Below, piece by piece: positions 1 to 6,603 of a stretch of 64,000 nucleotides of DNA. The notes beneath the pieces are model-generated. The model worked only from the letters and a program-made list of their open reading frames with translations, did no database searches and was not told the origin of the DNA. A program made the translations under genes and the position numbers. Each line of letters opens with the position of its first letter. Within the stretch, counting starts at the first letter, position 1. Source of the DNA: Bacillota bacterium (lineage in GTDB: Bacteria; Bacillota; Clostridia; Peptostreptococcales; Anaerovoracaceae); NCBI GenBank assembly GCA_017405645.1, contig JAFQZZ010000003.1, forward strand, positions 1 to 64,000, read 5' to 3'.

Positions 1-628
1 CGGTATGCAGGTCACATCCTACACCAGGAAGAGCCGCAGGTTCAGCACTTACAAGGGAGTCGTGGGAAGGATCGCTCCAAACAGAGTGAATAGACGGTTC
101 AATACCAACATACCTCATCAGAAGATCACTACAGATACGACCGAGTTCAAATACTATGAGCCTGACGACAAAGGTCATGTGGCGATCAAGAAGCTTTATC
201 TTGATCCTTTTATGGATATGTGGAATCTGGAGATTCTCAGTTATGGCATCTCAGAACGACCTTCTGCCCATAGCATTATGACCGCTCTTAATGAAGCAGT
301 TGATGTGACAAGTGACTGTAAATTCAGACGCACATTCCATTCCGACCGTGGTTGGGCCTACCAGATGGACGTTTACCGTCATACATTGAAATGCAACCGA
401 ATCTTTCAGAGCATGTCTCGAAAAGGCAATTGCTACGACAATTCTCCTATGGAGAACTTCTTCGGGATCATGAAGCAGGAAATGTATTACGGTCAGATCT
501 ATAGTAGTTTTGAAGAACTCAAAACTGCAATCGAAAAATACATTCGTTACTACAATGAGAAACGCAGCAAGGCATCACTCGGCTACCGAAGCCCAGTCGA
601 ATACCGAGAATGCATGATAACTGCATAG
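1..628 (+). CDS. IS3-family transposase OrfB (DDE integrase), 5'-truncated by window edge
   Basis: About 208 residues of the OrfB product of an IS3-type element, which carries out the cut-and-join steps of transposition. The rve/DDE integrase core is visible: TDTTEF with the first Asp, then HSDRGWAY with the second Asp, then the NSPMENFFG block with the catalytic Glu, followed by the usual Y-I-YYNEKRSKASLGYRSPVEY C-terminus. The first ATG here (position 5) is unlikely to be the start, because family members continue upstream with an HTH_21 region. OrfB is normally made by frameshifting from OrfA. The C-terminus looks intact, so the copy may be active. Confidence 0.9.
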   Translation, partial: GMQVTSYTRKSRRFSTYKGVVGRIAPNRVNRRFNTNIPHQKITTDTTEFKYYEPDDKGHVAIKKLYLDPFMDMWNLEILSYGISERPSAHSIMTALNEAVDVTSDCKFRRTFHSDRGWAYQMDVYRHTLKCNRIFQSMSRKGNCYDNSPMENFFGIMKQEMYYGQIYSSFEELKTAIEKYIRYYNEKRSKASLGYRSPVEYRECMITA

Positions 629-685
629 AAAAATCCCAGCGATTTCTCGCTGGGACAAAAGTCTAACTTTTGGGGGTCACCTCAG
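1..685 (+). mobile_element. IS3-family insertion sequence, right-hand part
   Basis: The window opens inside an IS3-family (IS150-like group) element. It holds the C-terminal part of the OrfB transposase, then a hairpin at 633-652 (CCCAGCG paired with CGCTGGG), then a terminal stretch with the motif CTAACTTTTGGGGG near 664-677, typical of the right inverted repeat of this group. The left end, OrfA and the start of OrfB lie before the window, so the exact end and any target duplication cannot be fixed. The boundary near 685 is an estimate. Confidence 0.75.
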
Positions 686-766
686 CGAGGGATCTTTTTA
701 TTTTATTCTTCGATCGCTGAAATCTCATCCATTACAAAAAGTAATAGATCGATGAAATTTTTGCGT

Positions 767-795
767 TAGGCAAAAAAAGAGCGGTATGGTAAAAT
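767..795 (+). promoter_or_regulatory. Probable promoter of the ornithine cyclodeaminase gene
   Basis: An extended -10 (TGG then TAAAAT, 790-795) lies 17 nt after a poor -35 (TAGGCA, 767-772), about 50 nt before the start at 849. The -35 matches consensus at only four of six bases, so the call is tentative. Confidence 0.4.
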
Positions 796-848
796 GAAAG
801 TACCGAAAATACATATAAGATGGATAATATCCCGGAAAGGAACGAATT

Positions 849-1877
849 ATGATCGATGCAAAATTCAATGAAATGGTCCGTAAACACCTGAACGTGGGCC
901 ATGAGATCCTGTATCTGACCCGCGAAGAGGTCAAAAATCTGAATGTTCCCACGGAAGTGCTGTTTGAGCAGGTGAAGAAAGCGCTGGCCATGTATTCCAC
1001 CGGCGAGACCCTGATGCCGGCCAAGACCAACGTATTCCCCGACAGCAGCGCCGTGTACATCAGCATGCCCGGTCTGATTCCCGGGATGAGCGCCGCCGGC
1101 GTCAAGTGGGTAGGCGCATTCAATAACAATATGAAGGATTACAACCTGCCGTCCCTGTGCGCCATGATCATGGTCAACGATTACCTCACCGGCTGGCCGA
1201 TCTGCGTCATGGACGGGATCCACATCATGGAGACCCGGACCCCGGCCATCGCCATGGTGGCGGCCCAGAACCTGGCCCGGAAGGATTCCGAAGTCTTCGG
1301 GATGATCGGTCTGGGAAGAGAAGGCGGCAACCACCTTCCGATTGCCCACCTGGGCATTCCGAACCTGAAGAAGATCCTGGTCTGGGACGTGAATGAAGCT
1401 GCCATGGACCGGGCGATCGCCAACTTCCAGGACAAAGTGCCGGTACCCATCGAAAAGGCGCCGTCCCTGGAATACATCGTGCGGAACAGCGACGTGCTGG
1501 CTTCCTGCACCTTCTTCACCAACAACCCGCCGAAGCCCCCGATCCAGGATGAATGGGTGCCCAAGGGCCAGACCATCATCGTCACCGACCTGCACACCCA
1601 GTTCGACCCGGCCATCATCAACCGGGCGGACATGTACATCGTGGACAGCCGGGCCCAGCAGGAGCACCTGGTGGAAGACGGTTACTTCTACGGGCCGATC
1701 CCCGAACCCACCTGCGAACTGGGCGAGATCCTGGCCGGAAAGATGCCGGCGAGAACCAGCGACGACCAGATCATCGTGGTGAATCCCAGCGGCATGGTGG
1801 TAGATGACCTGGCGGTTACTCCTGTTGTCATCGAGATGGCGCTGGAGAAGGGCGTCGGAACGAAGCTGCCGCTGTAA
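849..1877 (+). CDS. Ornithine cyclodeaminase / mu-crystallin family protein
   Basis: A 342-residue NAD(P)-dependent enzyme of the OCD/mu-crystallin family. Members deaminate and cyclise ornithine to proline, or act on related amino or imino acids such as lysine, alanine or ketimines. The N-terminal substrate lobe holds the METRTPAIA segment near residues 128-136. A Rossmann segment follows, GMIGLGREGG at 151-160 with its G-x-G-x-x-G turn. The SAR/VD region around VTDLHTQFDP also matches the family. The start is supported by AAAGGA about 8 nt upstream. The gene stands alone between the IS element and a terminator. Substrate cannot be told from sequence. The ornithine-using argF lies about 52 kb away, and any link is conjecture. 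Confidence 0.8.
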   Translation: MIDAKFNEMVRKHLNVGHEILYLTREEVKNLNVPTEVLFEQVKKALAMYSTGETLMPAKTNVFPDSSAVYISMPGLIPGMSAAGVKWVGAFNNNMKDYNLPSLCAMIMVNDYLTGWPICVMDGIHIMETRTPAIAMVAAQNLARKDSEVFGMIGLGREGGNHLPIAHLGIPNLKKILVWDVNEAAMDRAIANFQDKVPVPIEKAPSLEYIVRNSDVLASCTFFTNNPPKPPIQDEWVPKGQTIIVTDLHTQFDPAIINRADMYIVDSRAQQEHLVEDGYFYGPIPEPTCELGEILAGKMPARTSDDQIIVVNPSGMVVDDLAVTPVVIEMALEKGVGTKLPL

Positions 1878-1901
1878 GACGGGGCTGACAACTGAAGATT
1901 G

Positions 1902-1932
1902 AAAAAAGGAGCGGATAAACCGCTCCTTTTTT
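1902..1932 (+). terminator. Rho-independent terminator
   Basis: AAAAAAGGAGCGG pairs with CCGCTCCTTTTTT around a five-base loop. It ends the ornithine cyclodeaminase transcript. The A-run on the 5' side makes it potentially bidirectional. Confidence 0.9.
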
Positions 1933-1974
1933 GTGTCGGGATCGCCAGAAAGCGATCCCTTTCCGGTGCAATAA

Positions 1975-2006
1975 ATGTTAACCTCTCTGTTCTTATAGGT
2001 TGACAG
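1975..2006 (+). promoter_or_regulatory. BirA operator overlapping the birA-bioY promoter
   Basis: ATGTTAACC (1975-1983), 14 nt, then GGTTGACAG (1998-2006) form an imperfect inverted repeat. This matches the known bacterial BirA operator pattern of TTGTAAACC and GGTTTACAA arms separated by 14-16 nt. The right arm contains the -35 hexamer, so bound biotinyl-BirA would block RNA polymerase. This predicts autoregulation of birA and biotin repression of the BioY importer. Confidence 0.8.
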
Positions 2007-2028
2007 GAATATAAAAACCCCCTATAAT
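2000..2028 (+). promoter_or_regulatory. Consensus sigma-A promoter of birA-bioY
   Basis: TTGACA (2000-2005), a 17-nt spacer and TATAAT (2023-2028): a perfect match in both boxes and spacing. The -35 lies inside the right arm of the BirA operator. Confidence 0.9.
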
Positions 2029-2062
2029 AGCGGTAACTTCGATACGAAAGAGAGTGGAAACA

Positions 2063-3034
2063 ATGAGCGTCAAAGAAGAAGTGGTTACTCTTTTTGAAAA
2101 GAACCGGGGGAGCGTTTTGTCCGGGGAGGAGATCGCGGAGCGGCTGGGGGTCAGCCGGACGGCGGTCTGGAAGGCGATCCGCAGCCTGCAGCAGGAAGGA
2201 TACCAGATCACCGGCGTGTCCGGGAAGGGCTACTGCCTGTCCCGGACCACGGACGTGATGTCCGCTTCCGGGATCCTGAATTACCTGGACGCCCCGACGC
2301 GGGAGTGGGCGAAGATCGAGATCTATGACTGGGTGGATTCCACCAACGAGGTGCTGAAGCGGAAAGCGGCGGAAGGACCGGCGGAAGGGCTGGTGGCGGC
2401 GGCCATGAGCCAGACCAAAGGCAAGGGCCGGTTCAGCCGGGGATTCTATTCCCCGGAAGGCGCCGGCGTCTATTTCAGCATCTACCTGAAGCCGGCATTT
2501 TCCCTGGAATATACGGGGCTCATTACCACGGCGGCGGCGGTGGCCGCCTGCCGGGCCATCGACGCCCTGTCCGGGAAAGAGACCCGGATCAAGTGGGTCA
2601 ACGATGTGTATCTGGAGGACCGGAAAGTCGTTGGGATCCTGACGGAAGCCTCCTTCAATGCGGAAAGCGCGGAACTGGAATATGCGGTGCTGGGAATCGG
2701 GATCGATCTGTATCAGCCGGCGGGCGGTCTGCCGCCGGAGGCCGGACAGGCGGGCTGGATCTTTGATTCGGATCAGGAGGATATGCGGAACCGGATGATC
2801 GCGGAAGTCCTGAACCGCTTCCGGCCGATCTACGAAAACCTGGAGAGCCGGAGCTTCATTGACGAATACCGGCGTCGCTGCTTTGTCCCGGGCCGGGAAG
2901 TGATGGTCATCCGTGGCGGCGAACAGACCCCGGCACAGGCCCTGGAAGTGGACGATTTCTGCCGCCTGAAAGTCCGTTACCGGGACGGCCGGGAGGAAGT
3001 GTTGAATTCGGGAGAAGTGTCGCTGAAAGTTTAG
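2063..3034 (+). CDS. birA: Bifunctional biotin-[acetyl-CoA-carboxylase] ligase / biotin repressor
   Basis: 323 residues. The protein activates biotin to biotinyl-5'-AMP and attaches it to the lysine of biotin carrier proteins; the adenylate-bound dimer also represses transcription. Residues 1-60 form the winged helix, with SGEEIAERLGVSRTAVWKAI around 20-39. The ligase core follows, with VDSTNEVLKR (91-100) and the biotin/adenylate loop TKGKGRFSRGF (118-128), then the IKWVNDVY block and a C-terminal SH3-like domain. I chose ATG 2063 over an in-frame GTG at 2054 because AGAGTGG precedes it at usable distance. Group II (DNA-binding) BirA is consistent with the operator upstream. bioY follows after an 83-nt gap that holds a palindromic repeat. 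Confidence 0.93.
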   Translation: MSVKEEVVTLFEKNRGSVLSGEEIAERLGVSRTAVWKAIRSLQQEGYQITGVSGKGYCLSRTTDVMSASGILNYLDAPTREWAKIEIYDWVDSTNEVLKRKAAEGPAEGLVAAAMSQTKGKGRFSRGFYSPEGAGVYFSIYLKPAFSLEYTGLITTAAAVAACRAIDALSGKETRIKWVNDVYLEDRKVVGILTEASFNAESAELEYAVLGIGIDLYQPAGGLPPEAGQAGWIFDSDQEDMRNRMIAEVLNRFRPIYENLESRSFIDEYRRRCFVPGREVMVIRGGEQTPAQALEVDDFCRLKVRYRDGREEVLNSGEVSLKV

Positions 3035-3043
3035 ACCCGGCGG

Positions 3044-3093
3044 CCCCTCTCCGGTCCCTTCGGGACCACCTCTCCCCAGAGGGGAGAGGCAAG
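3044..3093 (+). repeat. Dispersed palindromic repeat (copy A)
   Basis: Begins CCCCTCTCC, has an inner hairpin GGTCCC-TTCG-GGACC, and ends with a CTCCCC / GGGGAG palindrome and GGCAAG. One of five copies in the window. It sits between birA and bioY and may fold in their mRNA. Confidence 0.8.
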
Positions 3094-3117
3094 ATTGTCA
3101 AAAAACAAAAAGGGTTA

Positions 3118-3666
3118 ATGAACATGAATGTAAATACGAAAACGAGAGATCTGGCGCTGATCCCGGTCTTCTCGGTGCTGACGGCCGTTTGCACCTGGAT
3201 CATGATCCCGGGCCCGGTGCCCTTCACCATGCAGACCTTCGCGGTCTTCCTGTCCCTGCTGCTCCTGGGCGGAAAACGGGGCACTGCGGCCGTGCTGGTC
3301 TATCTTTTACTGGGTTTTGCGGGCCTGCCCGTCTTCTCCGGCTTTTCCGCCGGACCGGGCGTGCTGCTGGGGCCCACCGGGGGCTATCTCATCGGCTTCA
3401 TCGCCATCGGGCTCCTCTTTGCAGTCTGCGTCCGGATCTTCGGCGGCAGCGACCGGGTCAAAGCGGCGTCCCTGATCGCGGGCCTTCTGGTCTGCTACCT
3501 TTTCGGCACCCTGTGGTTCACCCTGGGCTACAACAGCGGCAGCGGATCCGTCACCTTCACGGCGGCCCTGGGCCTTTGCGTGCTGCCCTTCGTCGTGCCC
3601 GACCTGCTGAAACTGGGCCTGGCCTTCTGGGTGGCGAAACAGATTCGAAAGCGCCGGGGGCAGTAA
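3118..3666 (+). CDS. bioY: BioY biotin transporter, ECF S-component
   Basis: 182 residues, about six membrane segments. BioY is the biotin-binding S subunit of an energy-coupling-factor importer. It shows the family's P-V-P-F-T-M-Q-T block (33-40), the PVFSGFSAGPGVLLGPTGGY loop (71-90) that shapes the biotin site, and a basic C-terminus (RKRRG). The EcfA/A'/T energising module is not in the window, so BioY probably uses a shared module encoded elsewhere. GGG of AAAAAGGG precedes the ATG by about 5 nt; a second ATG two codons on is possible. With birA upstream under the BirA operator this is a biotin uptake and repression unit. No biotin synthesis genes are seen. Confidence 0.93.
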   Translation: MNMNVNTKTRDLALIPVFSVLTAVCTWIMIPGPVPFTMQTFAVFLSLLLLGGKRGTAAVLVYLLLGFAGLPVFSGFSAGPGVLLGPTGGYLIGFIAIGLLFAVCVRIFGGSDRVKAASLIAGLLVCYLFGTLWFTLGYNSGSGSVTFTAALGLCVLPFVVPDLLKLGLAFWVAKQIRKRRGQ

Positions 3667-3729
3667 CTGTATACTTAAAAGTTTTGCACTTTGTATATTT
3701 TAATAAGTGCAGTAAGGCTTTATGATATT

Positions 3730-3843
3730 AGATTGAAGATAGAAGATGGAAGATGGAAGAACCCCTCTCCGGTCCCTTCGGGACCACCTCTCCCCGGAGG
3801 GGAGAGGCAAGTTCTTCAATCTCCAATCTCCAATCTCCAATCT
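3730..3843 (+). repeat. Composite inverted-repeat element around palindromic repeat copy B
   Basis: A GA-rich arm (3730-3761, built from GAAGAT and GGAAGAT units) is an imperfect inverted complement of a CT-rich arm (3812-3843, built from TCTCCAA units). Between them lies palindromic repeat copy B (3762-3811), almost identical to copy A. The whole resembles a small non-autonomous element of about 114 nt placed just before hisC. No target duplication could be made out. Confidence 0.65.
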
Positions 3844-3861
3844 GACAATAGAGGTAATCTT

Positions 3862-4941
3862 ATGTACAAACTGAAAGAACGACTGGCCAAACTGAATCCG
3901 CCGGTGCCGCCCCAGAACCACTGCCGCATCCGGCTGGACGCCAACGAATCCTATAAAAACCTGCCCGACTACATGATCGAGGACATCCAGCGGATGGTCG
4001 GGGAGATCGAATTCAACCGGTACCCGGACCCCTTCTCCACGGAACTGTGCAAGGGCTTCGCCGACTACTACGGCGTGGACCCGGAATGCGTGGTGGCGGG
4101 AGCCGGTTCCGACGAGCTGATCAGCATCATCAACGCCAACTTCCTGGACCCCGGCGAAAAACTGGTGGTCATCTCCCCGGACTTCGCCATGTACCAGTTC
4201 TACGGGGAACTGAATGAACAGGATATCATCGCCGTGCCCAAAAACCCGGATTTCACCGTGGACATGGACAAGGTCATCAAGGCCGCCCGGGAAAACAACG
4301 CGGACATGATCTGCTTCTCCAATCCCTGCAACCCCACCTCCCTGGGACTGGACAAGTCCGAGGTGATCCGGCTGGCGAAGAGCGTGGACGCCCTGGTGGT
4401 GGTGGACGAAGCCTACATGGATTTCTGGGATGAGAGCCAGTCCATGCTGGACCAGGTCAAGACCCTGAATAACGTCATCGTCCTGAGGACCTGCTCCAAG
4501 GCTCTGGGGCTGGCGGCGGTCCGGATCGGCTTCGCCGTGGCCAACGAGACCCTGGCCCGGGTGCTGAAAGCCGTGAAGCCGGCCTTCAACATGAACACTG
4601 TGGCCCAGACCATCGGTACCGCACTGTTCCGGTTCCCGGATCATCTCCACGCCAACACGATGGAGATCATCGAGGAGCGGGACCGGCTGAAAGCGGACCT
4701 GATCGGGCTCAATGACCAGGTGGGGCTTTTTGACGAAGTGCTGGATAGCAAGAACAATTTCGTGGTGGCCCTGACGCCCAAAGCGGACCTGATCTGCGAA
4801 AAGCTGAAGGAACGGTCCATCTCCGTATCCAATCACCATTCCTTTATCCGCATCACCGTGGGCAGGGACTGGGAGAACCGGGAACTGACGGATGCCCTGG
4901 CGGAGATTGCCCGGGAGATCCAATCGGAAACAGCCGAATAA
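3862..4941 (+). CDS. hisC: Histidinol-phosphate aminotransferase family protein (class I/II, PLP)
   Basis: 359 residues. HisC transfers an amino group between glutamate and imidazole-acetol phosphate, and many paralogues act on aromatic keto acids or threonine phosphate. Seen here are RLDANESY at the N-terminus, FSNPCNPTS for the PLP-stacking loop, VVDEAYMDF with the PLP-nitrogen Asp, and the Schiff-base lysine in TCSKALGLAAVRIGFA. ATG 3862 has GAGGTA 5 nt upstream; the open frame before it runs through a repeat and is not coding. There are no other his genes nearby, so a role in aromatic amino acid or cobalamin (CobD-like) metabolism is also possible. A strong terminator follows. Confidence 0.85.
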   Translation: MYKLKERLAKLNPPVPPQNHCRIRLDANESYKNLPDYMIEDIQRMVGEIEFNRYPDPFSTELCKGFADYYGVDPECVVAGAGSDELISIINANFLDPGEKLVVISPDFAMYQFYGELNEQDIIAVPKNPDFTVDMDKVIKAARENNADMICFSNPCNPTSLGLDKSEVIRLAKSVDALVVVDEAYMDFWDESQSMLDQVKTLNNVIVLRTCSKALGLAAVRIGFAVANETLARVLKAVKPAFNMNTVAQTIGTALFRFPDHLHANTMEIIEERDRLKADLIGLNDQVGLFDEVLDSKNNFVVALTPKADLICEKLKERSISVSNHHSFIRITVGRDWENRELTDALAEIAREIQSETAE

Positions 4942-4950
4942 AAAAGAAAG

Positions 4951-4979
4951 AAAAAAGCGACCCGCGGGTCGCTTTTTTT
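4951..4979 (+). terminator. Rho-independent terminator after hisC
   Basis: AAAAAAGCGACCC pairs directly with GGGTCGCTTTTTT over a minimal loop. It separates hisC from the efflux operon. Confidence 0.92.
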
Positions 4980-4980
4980 A

Positions 4981-5009
4981 TTGACAGTGAAATACCGAAG
5001 TTTTACAAT
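4981..5009 (+). promoter_or_regulatory. Promoter of the RND efflux operon
   Basis: TTGACA (4981-4986), 17-nt spacer, TACAAT (5004-5009). It starts right after the hisC terminator and about 45 nt before the adaptor gene. Confidence 0.85.
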
Positions 5010-5017
5010 GAAATTAC

Positions 5018-5031
5018 CGACCGGCGGGTCG
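5018..5031 (+). promoter_or_regulatory. Candidate operator for the TetR-family regulator
   Basis: CGACC-GGCG-GGTCG is a short perfect-armed dyad starting 9 nt after the -10 box, where a repressor would block initiation. The regulator is encoded in the same operon. The same arms also occur in the hisC terminator stem, so it may partly be chance. Confidence 0.35.
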
Positions 5032-5053
5032 AAAATAAGGAGGGTCCGAAGAG

Positions 5054-6592
5054 ATGAGAAGCAAGAAAAACAGGGAAAGAGCTCAGGAACTTGGGCTGGA
5101 TATCGATGATATCAGCGGATTTAAGGACTTTGACGATCTGAAAGCGGAGATCGATCCGGATCCTGTGGAGGAATATCTTTCCGGTGGGGAAGAAACTGCC
5201 GCGGAAGGCGCGGCACCGGCGGAGCAGATCGAGGATATCTATTCCGGCCACCGGATGGAACAGGAAGTTTCGGTAGGGGACTATGAAGACGACTATGACG
5301 ACGAGTACGATGAAGAATACGACGACGAGGAGTATGACGACGAGTACGACGATGAATACGATGACGATGAGGATGAACCCCGGCACCGGGCGTGGAAGAT
5401 CATTCTCCTGATCGCGGCCCTGGCCCTGCTGGCCCTGGTGGGCTACCGGGTCTACGACCATTTCTTTGCGGACAACGCAGCTTCCGAAGCCAGCAAGGTG
5501 ACGGTGAAGGTGGCCGTTGCAACCGAAGGGGAGATCTATGTGGAATCCCCCATCACCGCCAAGGTGGAAGCTATCGAAGAGGCGGCGATCGTGCCGGTGG
5601 TGGCGGGGAAGGTCACTTCCGTCAGCTACAAGCAGGGCGATTACGTCAAAAAAGGAGCGGTCCTTCTGACCGTTGACGATACCCAGGCCAAGGCCCAGGT
5701 GGAACAGGCCAAAGCGGCCATGACCCAGATGGAATCGGCGGTGACCCAGGCCAAGACGGCGGCGGATCAGGCCAACACCGGCGTGGAGCAGGCCAAGGTC
5801 ATACTGGACCAGGCGGAGGCGGACTTTGCCCGCTACCAGACCCTTTATGAAGAAGGGGCCATTTCCCAGCAGCAGTATGAATCCGCCCAGCTTCAGCTCA
5901 CCAACGCCCAGGCCCAGTATTCCAATGCCCAGGCCCAGCAGGTCAGTGCCCAGGCTCAGGTGACCAGCGTCCAGGCCCAGTCGGACAGCGCCAAGGCGGC
6001 GTACCAGTCCGCTGTGGAATCTCTCAGCTATTACTCCGTGACCGCGCCCATCAGCGGCTACCTGACTTCTTTCTCCGCCACTACCGGCGGCGTCGTGGGC
6101 CAGGCGGTCATCGGCTATATCTCCGATACCTCCGAACTGGTGGTGAACACCACCGTCAGCGAAGCGCTGACCGGAAAGATCAACGAAGGGGATACGGTGG
6201 ATGTTTACATCTCCTCCCTGGATGAAACGGTCAAGGGCACCGTCAAGACCTTCACCAAGGTGCCGGCGCCCAATACCGTGACCTATCCCATCACCATCAA
6301 CATCAAGAACCCGGATGCGGATATTCTCGCGGGAATGTTCGTGGAAGTCCGGATCAAGAGCGAATACAAGGCCTATGCCGTCAAGGTGCCTTCGGATGCC
6401 GTCATGGTCAAGAACGGCGAACCCATCGTCGTGACCATAGTGGACGGCCTTCCGGTCTTCAACACGGTCGTTACCGGCATTGACAACGGTAACGAAGTGG
6501 AGATCGTCAGCGGCATCAAGAAAGGCGATGTGGTCATCACTTCCGGGCAGCAGTATGTCCAGGAAGGAGAAGAGGTCAACATCGCTAACTGA
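5054..6592 (+). CDS. RND efflux periplasmic-adaptor (membrane fusion) subunit with acidic cytoplasmic tail
   Basis: 512 residues, HlyD/AcrA-type adaptor that would link an RND permease to an exit duct. The order seen is: a hydrophilic N-terminus; a run of D, E and Y at residues 76-108; one membrane helix at about 115-131; a barrel-sandwich (lipoyl-like) half; a long coiled-coil hairpin rich in A, Q and AQA repeats (about 215-320); the second lipoyl half (SYYSVTAPISGYL); then beta-barrel and membrane-proximal domains (VKVPSDAVMVKNGEP). The Asp/Tyr tail of more than 100 cytoplasmic residues is not part of the usual family layout. AAGGAGGG precedes the ATG. First gene of a four-gene operon, 11 nt before the permease gene. 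Confidence 0.92.
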   Translation: MRSKKNRERAQELGLDIDDISGFKDFDDLKAEIDPDPVEEYLSGGEETAAEGAAPAEQIEDIYSGHRMEQEVSVGDYEDDYDDEYDEEYDDEEYDDEYDDEYDDDEDEPRHRAWKIILLIAALALLALVGYRVYDHFFADNAASEASKVTVKVAVATEGEIYVESPITAKVEAIEEAAIVPVVAGKVTSVSYKQGDYVKKGAVLLTVDDTQAKAQVEQAKAAMTQMESAVTQAKTAADQANTGVEQAKVILDQAEADFARYQTLYEEGAISQQQYESAQLQLTNAQAQYSNAQAQQVSAQAQVTSVQAQSDSAKAAYQSAVESLSYYSVTAPISGYLTSFSATTGGVVGQAVIGYISDTSELVVNTTVSEALTGKINEGDTVDVYISSLDETVKGTVKTFTKVPAPNTVTYPITINIKNPDADILAGMFVEVRIKSEYKAYAVKVPSDAVMVKNGEPIVVTIVDGLPVFNTVVTGIDNGNEVEIVSGIKKGDVVITSGQQYVQEGEEVNIAN

Positions 6593-6603
6593 GAGGCAAT
6601 ACC

